Assembly: GCA_964408735.1 (NCBI GenBank)
Contig: CAYPAX010000026.1
Span: 1 to 41,264 of the forward strand
Reading direction: 5' to 3'
DNA from: UBA7887 sp964408735
GTDB lineage: Bacteria > Pseudomonadota > Alphaproteobacteria > UBA7887
DNA: 41,264 nucleotides
Of this stretch, positions 32,116-41,148 are shown one piece after another. Positions within the stretch are counted from its first letter, which is position 1. Each line of letters begins with the position of its first letter. The notes below the pieces were generated by a model. The model saw nothing but the letters and a program-made list of their open reading frames with translations. It searched no databases and was not told the origin of the DNA. The translations under genes were made by a program, and so were the position numbers.

Positions 32116-33324
32116 ATGGGCGCAAAGCGCATTTTGTCGTGCCTTGCGATCGTCGCCGGTATCGCGGCGGGGCTGCCGCTCGCCGCTACGGCCGGCCCGT
32201 TTACCGTCGGCGGCGTCAATGTCGATGCCAGGGGCGACAATGCGCAGCAGGCGCAAGCGCGGGCCCTGGCCAGCGGCCAAAGCCTGGCCCTCGGCCGCCT
32301 CTACCGCAAGCTTACCCGGGAGAGCGATCACAGCCGCTTGCCGATCATCGAAGCGGGCGATGTAGAGCGCCTGGTACGCTCATACGAAGTCGCGCGCGAA
32401 CGCCGCTCCACACAGCGCTACATCGCCGAGCTTACCGTCCACTTCGACCCGGACGGGGTTCGCGATGTCCTGCGCACCGCGCGCATACCGTTTGCCGAGA
32501 CAGAAAGCCTGCCGCGCCTCGTTCTGCCGCTGCTCGAAGGCGACGGTGATTTGCGGCTCTGGGAAGATATCAATCTCTGGCGTGAAGCGTGGCGCGAGAT
32601 CGGCTGGCGCCACCACCTGGTCAATCTGGCATTGCCCTATGGCGAACTCGAGGATCTGACCGCCATATCCGCCGAGCAGGCCCGCGACGGCAACCCGGAA
32701 GCCCTGTCCGCCATCGCAAAGCGCTACAACGCCCCGGAAACCCTGGTCGCCCTCGCCCGGCTGGAGACAGGCGGCAGCGTTAGCGTGACGGCGACCCGCC
32801 ATGTCGGGGACAACGCCAGTATTGTCTTCAGCCGGCGCATTCCGGCCAATGCGAGTCCCGCCGCAACGCTACGCCAAGCCGCCCTGACCCTGGCCGAGGC
32901 CCTGGAGAGCGATTGGAAGCTCGCCAATCTGGTCGACTTCAGCTCCATGTCGACGCTCGACGTCAATGCCGCGCTAACCGGGCTGGACAGTTGGCTTAGC
33001 ATTCGCCGACGCTTCGAAGGCATGTCGCAATTGGCCGGAATGCAAGTGGTATCGCTGAGCCGAAGCGAAGCGTATTTGACCCTGCGCTATTACGGCGCGC
33101 TGGGAACCTTGAGCGATGCCCTGGACGGTCGCGGCCTTTCTTTGATCGAGGAGGACGGCGGAGAGTGGCGTATCGAGGCCAAGGGTATTGCCGCGGCACT
33201 GCCGGCACCGGTCGAGGAGACGCTGGAGGATCCTGCGTTGCCCGAGGCCATTGGCACCCCGACCGAGCCCGCGCCCGAAGCGCTGCCAGATGTGGACCCG
33301 GAAGAGGACTTGCTCTTCGAGTGA
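32116..33324 (+). CDS. DUF2066 domain protein, exported
   Basis: 402 aa from the chosen start. A Sec-type signal peptide, MGAKRILSCLAIVAGIAAGLP then LAATAGPF, occupies about residues 1-27, so the protein is periplasmic. FTVGGVNVDARGDNAQQAQARALASGQ and ALGRLYRKLT with VRSYEVARERRSTQRYIAELTVHF is the DUF2066 pattern found upstream of permease and hdaA genes in alphaproteobacteria. The C-terminus is acidic and Pro-rich (PEEDLLFE). ATGs at 32029 and 32071 are in frame, but only 32116 puts the signal peptide at the N-terminus. Function unknown to me; the conserved neighbourhood is its best description. Confidence 0.82.
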   Translation: MGAKRILSCLAIVAGIAAGLPLAATAGPFTVGGVNVDARGDNAQQAQARALASGQSLALGRLYRKLTRESDHSRLPIIEAGDVERLVRSYEVARERRSTQRYIAELTVHFDPDGVRDVLRTARIPFAETESLPRLVLPLLEGDGDLRLWEDINLWREAWREIGWRHHLVNLALPYGELEDLTAISAEQARDGNPEALSAIAKRYNAPETLVALARLETGGSVSVTATRHVGDNASIVFSRRIPANASPAATLRQAALTLAEALESDWKLANLVDFSSMSTLDVNAALTGLDSWLSIRRRFEGMSQLAGMQVVSLSRSEAYLTLRYYGALGTLSDALDGRGLSLIEEDGGEWRIEAKGIAAALPAPVEETLEDPALPEAIGTPTEPAPEALPDVDPEEDLLFE

Positions 33325-33361
33325 CTAGCCACAAGCATTACGGCGATTGGCGGAGGCGCGC

Positions 33362-34426
33362 GTGAGCCCGGCGCGACAAGGCATATATTGGCTGGCAGCA
33401 GTCGTCGTATTTGTGCTGCTGCTGGTCTTGCTGCGTGACATCCTGCTGCCATTCGTTGCCGGCCTGGCGATCGCCTACTTCCTCGATCCGGTAACCGATC
33501 GCCTCGAAGCGCGAAAGCTGTCGCGGGCCCTGGCCACGACCATCGTGACGGTGGTGTTCTTCCTGCTGCTGACGATCGTGCTGGTCCTGATCACGCCGGT
33601 CTTGCAGGCCCAGGTGACCAACCTGCTGCAGGAACTGCCAGGCATGGTGCAAGTGCTGACCGAGCGCATCACGGGCTTGATCGAGCAGGCGTCATCCGAG
33701 ATCGACGAACAGCAGATGGAAGACGCACGCGCCGCCTTCCGCAATATCGCCGGCACCCTTGCCGCCTGGTCGCTGGAGGCTTTGCGCAAGCTCTTCGTGT
33801 CCGGACTGGCGCTGCTCAACCTGTTCGGCCTGGTGATCATCACGCCGGTCGTCGCCTGGTACCTGCTGCGCGACTGGGATCGATTGGTCGCCAAGGTCGA
33901 TGGTTACCTGCCGCGGCGTCACAAGAGCACCATTCATCAGCAGATGCGAGAGATCGATCGCACGTTGGCCGGCTTCGTGCGCGGCCAGGCCATCGTCTGC
34001 ATCACGCTCGGCACCAGCTACGCCGTGGCGCTCGAGATAATCGGCTTGAATTACGGCCTCGTCGTGGGATTGGTCGTGGGTATCATCGCGATCATCCCCT
34101 TTGTCGGTGCGGCGGTCGGGCTGCTGTTGAGTATCGCCTTCGGCTACATGCAGTTCGGACCATCCGGAGAACTCATCGCGGTGCTCGCGGTATTCATGGT
34201 CGGCCAGCTCATCGAGAGCAATATTCTGACACCGAAGCTGGTCGGCGACCGGGTCGGGCTGCACGCCGTGTGGGTCATGTTCGCCCTGCTTGCCGGTGGT
34301 TCGCTGTTCGGCTTTGTCGGCGTATTGCTGGCCGTTCCCATCGCGGCGATCATCGGGGTGCTCGTTCGCTTCGCCCTCTCACGCTACCTGGAGAGCCCGC
34401 TATACGGCGGCGGCAGCGCACCATGA
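33362..34426 (+). CDS. AI-2E family transporter (PerM/YdiK type)
   Basis: Inner-membrane protein of 354 aa with about eight hydrophobic segments. Examples are YWLAAVVVFVLLLVLLRDILLP at the start, a long amphipathic stretch in the middle, and GLVVGLVVGIIAIIPFVGAAVG plus VWVMFALLAGGSLFGFVGVLLAVP near the end, the family hallmark. Family members export small molecules or ions; calling it an autoinducer-2 exporter would be over-reading. GTG 33362 is chosen because GGAGG lies 5 bp before it; a TTG at 33347 is alternative. Its stop overlaps the hdaA start (ATGA). Confidence 0.9.
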   Translation: MSPARQGIYWLAAVVVFVLLLVLLRDILLPFVAGLAIAYFLDPVTDRLEARKLSRALATTIVTVVFFLLLTIVLVLITPVLQAQVTNLLQELPGMVQVLTERITGLIEQASSEIDEQQMEDARAAFRNIAGTLAAWSLEALRKLFVSGLALLNLFGLVIITPVVAWYLLRDWDRLVAKVDGYLPRRHKSTIHQQMREIDRTLAGFVRGQAIVCITLGTSYAVALEIIGLNYGLVVGLVVGIIAIIPFVGAAVGLLLSIAFGYMQFGPSGELIAVLAVFMVGQLIESNILTPKLVGDRVGLHAVWVMFALLAGGSLFGFVGVLLAVPIAAIIGVLVRFALSRYLESPLYGGGSAP

Positions 34427-35103
34427 GCAACGCGGCGGCAACCCAACTCGCCCTTGATCTGCCACACCGCCCCGCACTCGCTGCCGACGACTTCCTGGTG
34501 GCGCCGAGCAACGAGGACGCCGTGGCCTGGGTCGATCGCTGGCCGAACTGGCAGGCGCCCGGCCTTGCCATTCACGGCCCGCCGGGCTGCGGCAAGAGCC
34601 ATCTGCTGAGCGTTTGGCGCACCCGCAGCAATGCGACCATGCTAAGCGCCGCAGATTTGGAACCCGGTGTCGACCCGACCCGCCTGCTCGGCACCGCCGG
34701 TGCCGCAGCCGTGGAGTGCGGTGCCGCAGGGGAAGGTGCGGACGAGACGACCTTGTTGCACCTTTACAACATCGTTGCCGAGCATGGTGGCGGTCTGCTA
34801 TTGGCCTCACGGGAGCCGCCAGCGCGCTGGCAAACAAGTCTCGCGGATTTGGCATCCCGTCTCGGCGCCCTGCCTGCGGTCGGCCTGCAGCCACCCGACG
34901 ATCGGCTGTTGGCAGCCGTGCTGATCAAGCAATTCGGCGACCGTCAGCTCGACGTGGGAGAGGACGTGATCGCCTACTTGATGGCGCGGATCGAGCGCTC
35001 CTTCGCTGCGGCGCGCGATCTCGTCCAGGCGCTCGACCAGGCAGCGCTCGCCGGTCAAAGGCGCATCACCGTCCCGCTGGCGCGGGATGTCTTGCAACGA
35101 TAG
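34423..35103 (+). CDS. hdaA: DnaA-related replication regulator HdaA
   Basis: 226 aa, a short DnaA-like AAA protein without the DnaA DNA-binding domain. An N-terminal QLALDLP (8-14) fits the clamp-binding motif of Hda. Walker A GPPGCGKSH is at 52-60, followed by LLHLYNIVAEHGGGLLLASREPPARW, LASRLGALPAVGLQPPDD and YLMARIERSFAAARDLVQALDQAAL. Hda proteins promote hydrolysis of DnaA-ATP on the sliding clamp and so limit re-initiation. Translationally coupled to the AI-2E-type permease. The gene order permease-hdaA-ppk-ppx supports the identification. Confidence 0.88.
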   Translation: MSNAAATQLALDLPHRPALAADDFLVAPSNEDAVAWVDRWPNWQAPGLAIHGPPGCGKSHLLSVWRTRSNATMLSAADLEPGVDPTRLLGTAGAAAVECGAAGEGADETTLLHLYNIVAEHGGGLLLASREPPARWQTSLADLASRLGALPAVGLQPPDDRLLAAVLIKQFGDRQLDVGEDVIAYLMARIERSFAAARDLVQALDQAALAGQRRITVPLARDVLQR

Positions 35104-35135
35104 AACACGACATCGAACTCTAAGGGAGATAACGG

Positions 35136-35915
35136 ATGGATCTGGGAATCGCCGGCCGCAAGGCCATTGTTTGCGCTTCGAGCCGGGGCCTTGGCCGGGC
35201 CTGCGCGACCTCGCTAGCGCGCGAGGGCGTCGCGGTCACGATCAACGGTCGCGACCAGGCGGTCCTGGACGCCACGACCACCGCCATCCGCGAAGAAACC
35301 GGCGCCGAGGTGACCGCTGTTGCCGCCGACGTCACCAGCGAGGCCGGCCGCGCTGCCTTGCTCGCCGCCTGCCCCGAGCCCGACATTCTGGTCAACAATG
35401 CCGGTGGGCCGCCGCCGGGCGATTTCCGCAAGTGGAGCCGCGAGGACTGGATCGACGGCCTCACCGCCAACATGCTCACCCCCATCGAGCTGATCAAGGC
35501 AACCGTCGATTCCATGATCGAGCGCGGCTTCGGGCGCATCGTCAACATCACCTCCAGTTCCACCAAGACGCCGATTCCCGAGCTCGGCATCTCGAACGGC
35601 GCACGCACCGGCCTGGCCGGCTTTCTGGCGGGCATCGCGCGCCAGACCGTGCGCAACAACGTAACCATCAATTGCCTGCTGCCGGGCCCCTTCAATACGG
35701 ACCGTCTGCGTGGCAATATCACTTTCCGGGCCAAAGCAGCCGGTAAGAGCGAGGATGACATGGCCGCTGCCCTGGCCGACCTGAACCCGGCAGGGCGCTT
35801 CGGCGACCCGGCGGAGTTCGGCGATGCCTGCGCCTTCCTGTGCTCGGCACAAATGGGCTTCGTCACCGGCCAGCACTTCCTCATGGATGGCGGCAATCAT
35901 CGCGCTACGTTCTAG
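35136..35915 (+). CDS. Divergent SDR-fold protein lacking the Tyr-Lys catalytic pair
   Basis: 259 aa, inserted between hdaA and ppk. The fold is clear: CASSRGLG at about 13-20 for the cofactor, ILVNNAGG at 84-91, INCLLPGPFNTDRL and a C-terminal FVTGQHFLMDGG. But the place of the catalytic YxxxK reads ELGISNGARTGL, with Ser153 for Tyr and Arg157 for Lys. Serines 140-142 remain. A subgroup of SDRs with this SNGAR block does exist, so this is a lineage feature, not fresh damage. The protein may use another mechanism or bind without catalysis. AGGGAG precedes ATG 35136. Confidence 0.85.
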   Translation: MDLGIAGRKAIVCASSRGLGRACATSLAREGVAVTINGRDQAVLDATTTAIREETGAEVTAVAADVTSEAGRAALLAACPEPDILVNNAGGPPPGDFRKWSREDWIDGLTANMLTPIELIKATVDSMIERGFGRIVNITSSSTKTPIPELGISNGARTGLAGFLAGIARQTVRNNVTINCLLPGPFNTDRLRGNITFRAKAAGKSEDDMAAALADLNPAGRFGDPAEFGDACAFLCSAQMGFVTGQHFLMDGGNHRATF

Positions 35916-35926
35916 GGAGATGGAAG

Positions 35927-38095
35927 ATGGCGCAGCAAAAGACGGCTGACACGAAAGCGGAGACAGGGTCGACGACCGCTGCGCCGTCGGCACCCCGGGA
36001 ACGCTATTTCAATCGCGAGCTATCGTGGCTGGCATTCAATTGGCGAGTTCTGGCCGAGGCTGAGAACACAGCCCATCCGCTGCTCGAGCGCTTGCGCTTT
36101 CTGTCGATTTCGGCCAGCAACCTCGACGAATTTTTCATGGTTCGCGTCGCCGGTCTCAAGGGCCAGGTTCGCAATGGGCTTACCCATCGCAGCCTGGATG
36201 GGCGCACACCGGCAGAGCAATTGGCGGAAGTCACGGCAGACGCCAACCGTCTGATGGCCGTACAGATGGAAACCTGGCGCGCATTGCTCACCGACCTGGC
36301 AGCCGCAGGCATTGCTGTGGTCACTCCCGATTCCCTGTCGGACGCCGATGTCGACTGGCTGCGCGACTATTTTCTCGAGCAGGTATTCCCCGTCCTTACG
36401 CCACTGGCCATCGATCCCGCACACCCCTTCCCCTTCATTGCCAATCGCGGCTTCGCGCTGGCCATGCAGCTGGTCGAAGGCGAAGACGGCCGCACCCTGC
36501 GCGCCCTCGTTCCATTGCCCGAGCAGACAAGCCGGTTTATCCGCCTGCCGGGCGCCGAGATCCGTTTTCTGCCGCTGGAGTCCCTGGTCGAGCTGTTTAT
36601 CGACCAATTGTTCCCTGGCTACCGGGTGACCGGTCGCGGCTGCTTCCGCCTGATTCGCGATAGCGACATAGAATATGAGGAAGAGGCAGAGGATCTCGTT
36701 CTTTTGTTCGAGACAGCGCTTCGGCAAAGACGGCGGGGCGGCATTGTCCGGCTCAAGATCGGCGCCGACATGCCTGCCGAGTTACGCCAAATGGTTACCG
36801 GAGAGCTGCACGCGGAAAACAGCGACGTCGTCATCATCGATGGCATCCTCGGCATGGCGCAGCTTGATGAGCTCGTGGACTGCGACCGGCCCGACCTGCA
36901 CTTCCCCAGCTATACGCCGCGCTTCCCCGAGCGCGTCCGGGAATATGACAATGATTGCTTTGCCGCGATCCGCGCCAAGGACTTTGTCGTTCACCACCCC
37001 TATGAGAGCTTTGGCGTCGTGGTGCAGTTTCTCCAGCAGGCTGCCACGGACCCGGATGTCATTGCCATAAAGCAGACGCTGTACCGCACCAGCGCCGAGT
37101 CGCCGATCGTCAAGGCGCTGATCGCCGCCGCCGAATCCGGCAAGACGGTAACCGCCCTGGTGGAACTGAAAGCGCGCTTCGACGAGGAAAGCAATCTCAA
37201 GCTCTCGCGTAGTCTCGAGCGCGCCGGCGTGCATGTGGTCTACGGCTTCATGAACATGAAGACCCACGCCAAGATCTCAAATGTGGTACGCCGCGAGGAC
37301 CACGTGCTGCGCTCCTACGTGCATTTCGGCACAGGCAATTATCACCCGGTAACAGCCCGCATCTATGAGGACCTGTCATTCTTCACATGCGACGAGGAGC
37401 TGGCACGCGACGCTGCAAGAATATTCAATTTCACGACCGGATACGCCGCGCCCGAGCATTTTTCGCGCGTCAGCGTTGCGCCTATGACTTTGCGCGCATC
37501 GATACTCGAACATATCGACAAGGAGATCGTCCACGCCGAGGCCGGCCGGGCGGCATCGATCTGGGCCAAGATGAATTCCCTGGTCGATGGCACCATTATC
37601 GACAAGCTCTATGAAGCCAGCATGGCAGGGGTCGAGATAGACCTGATCGTGCGCGGCGTCTGTTGCCTGCGCCCGGGCGTCCCCGGCATGAGCGAGACCA
37701 TTCGCGTGAAAAGCATTGTCGGACGCTTTCTCGAGCACGCGCGCATCGTCTGTTTCGGCAATGGCGAGCCTCTGCCGTCGCCGGCCGCCAAGCTCTTCAT
37801 ATCGTCTGCCGATTGGATGCCGCGCAATTTCGACCGCCGTTGCGAGGCCCTGGTACCGATCACCAACGCGACCGTACACCGCCAAGTAATCAATCAGGTC
37901 ATGCTGGCCAACCTCAAGGACGAAGCACAAAGCTCCGTGCTTGGTCCTGATGGCATCTATCGTAAGGTACAGGGGGGTGACGACGCCTTCTCTGCCCATA
38001 CCTATTTCATGACCAATCCCAGCCTTTCCGGACGCGGCAAGGCACTGCAACACGGCGGTGCCCCTGCCGCGTTACGGATCGGCCCGCAAGCCTGA
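35927..38095 (+). CDS. ppk: Polyphosphate kinase 1
   Basis: Reversibly builds inorganic polyphosphate from ATP; 722 aa. The N-terminal block RYFNRELSWLAFNWRVLAEA and FLSISASNLDEFFMVRVAGLK is canonical. KQTLYRTSAESPIVKAL, GFMNMKTHAKISNVVRRED (phospho-accepting His) and HFGTGNYHPVTARIYEDLSFFT (second catalytic His) form the active site. ATG 35927 after GGGAGATGGAAG is chosen over upstream frame extension. Directly followed by ppx, as is common, so synthesis and breakdown are encoded together. Confidence 0.97.
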   Translation: MAQQKTADTKAETGSTTAAPSAPRERYFNRELSWLAFNWRVLAEAENTAHPLLERLRFLSISASNLDEFFMVRVAGLKGQVRNGLTHRSLDGRTPAEQLAEVTADANRLMAVQMETWRALLTDLAAAGIAVVTPDSLSDADVDWLRDYFLEQVFPVLTPLAIDPAHPFPFIANRGFALAMQLVEGEDGRTLRALVPLPEQTSRFIRLPGAEIRFLPLESLVELFIDQLFPGYRVTGRGCFRLIRDSDIEYEEEAEDLVLLFETALRQRRRGGIVRLKIGADMPAELRQMVTGELHAENSDVVIIDGILGMAQLDELVDCDRPDLHFPSYTPRFPERVREYDNDCFAAIRAKDFVVHHPYESFGVVVQFLQQAATDPDVIAIKQTLYRTSAESPIVKALIAAAESGKTVTALVELKARFDEESNLKLSRSLERAGVHVVYGFMNMKTHAKISNVVRREDHVLRSYVHFGTGNYHPVTARIYEDLSFFTCDEELARDAARIFNFTTGYAAPEHFSRVSVAPMTLRASILEHIDKEIVHAEAGRAASIWAKMNSLVDGTIIDKLYEASMAGVEIDLIVRGVCCLRPGVPGMSETIRVKSIVGRFLEHARIVCFGNGEPLPSPAAKLFISSADWMPRNFDRRCEALVPITNATVHRQVINQVMLANLKDEAQSSVLGPDGIYRKVQGGDDAFSAHTYFMTNPSLSGRGKALQHGGAPAALRIGPQA

Positions 38096-38105
38096 GCCGA
38101 GAACA

Positions 38106-39596
38106 ATGGAAGGATACGCCGGCGTGCGCCGCGCGGTGGTCGACATCGGCTCCAACTCGATACGCCTGGTAGTCTTCAGTGGCCCGGCGCGGGTGCCGGT
38201 CGTCATCTTCAACGAAAAGGTGCTCAGCGGCCTCGGCGGTGCGCTCCATGACACCGGCCGCCTCGACGCGGCCGGCTCGTCCCTGGCCCTGACCAACCTC
38301 GAACGTTTTGCAGCCCTATTGAAGGTCTTGGCGGTGGAACGGGTGGACGTGGTGGCGACGGCCGCCGTGCGCGATGCCAGCGACGGTGAGCGTTTCGTGA
38401 CCGAGTTGCAGCGCCGCACGGGCTTGGAAACCCGCATCCTCAGCGGTGCCGAGGAAGCTGCCTTGTCGGCGCTCGGCGTCATCGCCGGCATCCCCGAGGC
38501 AGATGGTGTCATGGGCGACCTGGGCGGTGGCAGCCTTGAGCTTGCGCGGATCGCCAACAACGAGACCTGCGAGCGAACGACCTTGCCGCTCGGGCCACTG
38601 CGCTTGCAAACGCCGGTAAAGAGGGCAAAGGAACAGGTCGATACTGCGTTTGCCGAACTCGACTGGCTGGATGCCGCCCGCGACGGCACCCTCTACTTGG
38701 TCGGCGGCAGTTGGCGCGCTCTGGCCCGCATTCATATGGCGCAAACCGGCTATCCCTTGCGGCTGATCCACCGCTACCGCCTGCGTCATGGCGAAATGTT
38801 GAGTCTCACCGACCTGGTGGCACGGCAAAGCCCGGAGTCCCTCAGGCGCCTGCCCGGCGTGCCCACGCGGCGCCTCGGCGTGCTGCCGCAAGCCTCCTTG
38901 CTGTTGAACCGACTGTTGCAGCGCATACAGCCCAAATCGGTCGAGTTTTGCGCCTATGGACTGCGCGAAGGCTTGCTCTATGCGGATTTGCCGGCCGAAG
39001 TTCGGGCGCAAGACAGTTTGCTCGCCACCTGCCGCGATATCGGCGCGCAAACATCCCGCTTCCCGGGCCTGGCACCGGCACTGCTGCGCTGGAGCGCCGA
39101 CCTTGCCGAAAACGAAAGCGCGCAGGAGGCATTGCTCCGCGAGGGGGCATGCTTGCTGAGCGATATCGCCTGGCGCGCCCATCCCGACCATCGGGCGGAC
39201 GACGCCTTCCGCCAGATCTTCACCCACCCCGGCTTGCTGGTCGAGCATCGCGACAGAGCCTTTCTGGCGCTCGCCGTCTATCACCGCTATACGGGCAAGG
39301 AATCGCCGGACATGCTGGAGCGCATGCACGGCCTGATCCGCGAAGACGATGTGCAAAGAGCGCGCATCCTTGGGCTCGCCTTGCGCCTGGGAGAAACCAT
39401 TTCGGGCGGCGATCCCACCACGCTTGACCGCTTCTCCCTGATTCGCCGCGAGGAAGACAGGCGCCTTTGTCTGCTTCATGCCGCGGCGGACCGCGCCCTG
39501 GTTGGCGAAGTCGTGGTAAAGCGCCTGAGCGGACTGGCCTCCGCCATGACCCTCGGCCCGGCAATCGAAGGGACCCACGTGAAGGGCACGAAATAG
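38106..39596 (+). CDS. ppx: Exopolyphosphatase / guanosine pentaphosphatase family
   Basis: 496 aa, sugar kinase/Hsp70-like fold. Phosphate-binding motif VDIGSNSIRLVVF is at the N-terminus; VVATAAVRDASDGERFV, ILSGAEEAALSALGVI and GVMGDLGGGSLELARI follow, then a C-terminal helical region with RHAD-type character (VYHRYTGKESPDMLERM). Releases phosphate from polyphosphate ends; GppA-like pentaphosphate hydrolysis cannot be excluded. ATG 38106 lies 10 bp after the ppk stop. Confidence 0.93.
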   Translation: MEGYAGVRRAVVDIGSNSIRLVVFSGPARVPVVIFNEKVLSGLGGALHDTGRLDAAGSSLALTNLERFAALLKVLAVERVDVVATAAVRDASDGERFVTELQRRTGLETRILSGAEEAALSALGVIAGIPEADGVMGDLGGGSLELARIANNETCERTTLPLGPLRLQTPVKRAKEQVDTAFAELDWLDAARDGTLYLVGGSWRALARIHMAQTGYPLRLIHRYRLRHGEMLSLTDLVARQSPESLRRLPGVPTRRLGVLPQASLLLNRLLQRIQPKSVEFCAYGLREGLLYADLPAEVRAQDSLLATCRDIGAQTSRFPGLAPALLRWSADLAENESAQEALLREGACLLSDIAWRAHPDHRADDAFRQIFTHPGLLVEHRDRAFLALAVYHRYTGKESPDMLERMHGLIREDDVQRARILGLALRLGETISGGDPTTLDRFSLIRREEDRRLCLLHAAADRALVGEVVVKRLSGLASAMTLGPAIEGTHVKGTK

Positions 39597-39624
39597 CCCA
39601 AACAATCGAAAGGACACCCCAGCC

Positions 39625-40158
39625 ATGAAAACCACACTCGCGATAGGCGTGCTCGTTGTCGGCCTCGCTGCTGCGCTGCCGACTCAGGCCGGAGACATCG
39701 GCGAATCCGCTGACGCCGACGACAAGACGATGGAGCAATGCCTGGAGGCCGCGCTCGACGTCTTCGGCGGCCAGGCGCTCAACGTCGAATACAAGCACGA
39801 GCTCGGCCAACCGATCTACGACTTCGATATCCTCGCCCCCGACGGCGTGCGCTGGGAGGTCGAAGTGAATGCCGAGAACGCAATGGTCTGGGAGATCGAG
39901 CGCGAGGTTGACAAGACGGACCCTGCCTTCGCGGCCCAAGCGACCATAGATGAAGACACCGCCGTACAGACGGCCCTGGCGATGTTCCCGGGCGAGGTCG
40001 AGAGCGTGGAATACGGCCTCGAGCACGATGGCAGCGCAGCCTACGAGATCGACATCGTGATGGCCGGCGGCGGCGAGATGAACGTCGAGGTCGATGCCAG
40101 CAGCGGCCGTATCACCGAGGCCAATCCCGAGCTTTGGGAGATCGGCGAAAGCGAATAG
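39625..40158 (+). CDS. Exported PepSY-domain protein
   Basis: 177 aa. A signal peptide of about 22 residues (MKTTLAIGVLVVGLAAALP, then TQA) directs it to the periplasm. Two PepSY-like repeats follow: CLEAALDVFGGQALNVEYKHELGQ with YDFDILAPDG, and DTAVQTALAMFPGEVESVEYGLE with YEIDIVMAGGGEMNVEVDASSGRI. Strongly acidic overall. PepSY domains occur in peptidase inhibitors and membrane-associated proteins; the role here is unknown. AAAGGA lies 14 bp before the ATG. It follows ppx by 28 bp. Confidence 0.85.
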   Translation: MKTTLAIGVLVVGLAAALPTQAGDIGESADADDKTMEQCLEAALDVFGGQALNVEYKHELGQPIYDFDILAPDGVRWEVEVNAENAMVWEIEREVDKTDPAFAAQATIDEDTAVQTALAMFPGEVESVEYGLEHDGSAAYEIDIVMAGGGEMNVEVDASSGRITEANPELWEIGESE

Positions 40159-40167
40159 AGCGAGAGC

Positions 40168-41148
40168 TCAGATGCGGCCGAAATCGTTGGCGTAGAGCCC
40201 CTCCAGCGTAGCCATTGCCGCTTGCGGCAGCGGCCCCATCTCGGCCGCGGTGATGGCTTCCTCGAGATGGCGGAACTCGGCCAGACCGACGGCGACGCAA
40301 TCGATGCCCGGATCCGATAGCGAAAAGCGGATCGCGGTCTGCGGCCGCGTGCCGTATTCGAGCCCCATGGCGTCGAAGGCCGCGTGTGCCTTGCGTTCTT
40401 CCTCGGCCAGCTCGAAACCCGGCGTCAGCGGCACTTCACGCCCGGTGCGCGTGTCGGTGGCAATAACGCCGGCGGCAAGGGTGCGAATATTCATGACGCC
40501 CACATCATTGTCCTTGCAGGTATCGATGATGCCACCAAGGTCTTGCCCGGTCCATGCCGGAGGCATGGCCCGCCCGGCACTCGGATTGAGCAGATTGTAA
40601 TAGACCTGCGCCGCGTCGAAGCGGCCGCTCGCCAACACCTCGCATACTGCCGGCGTATCCCCCAAGGCCGTAATGCCGATGGCGCCGACCAGGCCGCTCT
40701 CACGCACCGCGTCGAGGGCATCGGCTACTCCCCCCTTGGCCAGGACATCGCCGACACCGACCTTGCCGTCCCCGGTCTCGGTTCCGATCTGCGTGTGCAG
40801 GAACAACAGATCGACGCGCTTGCGCCGCAGCCTCGACAGACTGTCGGCGAGACTCCGTTCCACTTGCCCGCGACAATCGTCCAACCCGGATAGATCCACT
40901 GCGACCTTGGTCGACAGGTGCGGCGCGATATCCTGCTCGGGCAGCAGCCAGCCCAGCGCCTCTTCCGACTTGCCGTTGCCATAGGCCGGCGCCGTATCGA
41001 TCCAATTGATGCCGGCATCCAGCGCCCGCTTGACCGCGGCACGGCGGGTGTCGTCATCCTTATCTATGAGGATGCCGCCGACCCAACCGCCGCCGAAAAC
41101 GATTTCCGAAACCTCGAGCCCGGTGCGTCCGAGCCGCTGCTTGCGCAT
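40168..41148 (-). CDS. Aldo/keto reductase
   Basis: NADPH-dependent TIM-barrel oxidoreductase, 326 aa. It begins MRKQRLGRTGLEVSEIVFGGG. The catalytic tetrad is visible: Asp and Tyr in WIDTAPAYGNGKSEEALG, Lys in HLSTKVAV and His in LLFLHTQIG. The end resembles sugar-dehydrogenase-like AKRs. ATG 41148 has AGGAGA upstream; a Met ten codons earlier is less likely. Convergent with the PepSY gene, 9 bp apart. The last 116 bp of the window hold no gene that I can support. Confidence 0.9.
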   Translation of the reverse strand: MRKQRLGRTGLEVSEIVFGGGWVGGILIDKDDDTRRAAVKRALDAGINWIDTAPAYGNGKSEEALGWLLPEQDIAPHLSTKVAVDLSGLDDCRGQVERSLADSLSRLRRKRVDLLFLHTQIGTETGDGKVGVGDVLAKGGVADALDAVRESGLVGAIGITALGDTPAVCEVLASGRFDAAQVYYNLLNPSAGRAMPPAWTGQDLGGIIDTCKDNDVGVMNIRTLAAGVIATDTRTGREVPLTPGFELAEEERKAHAAFDAMGLEYGTRPQTAIRFSLSDPGIDCVAVGLAEFRHLEEAITAAEMGPLPQAAMATLEGLYANDFGRI

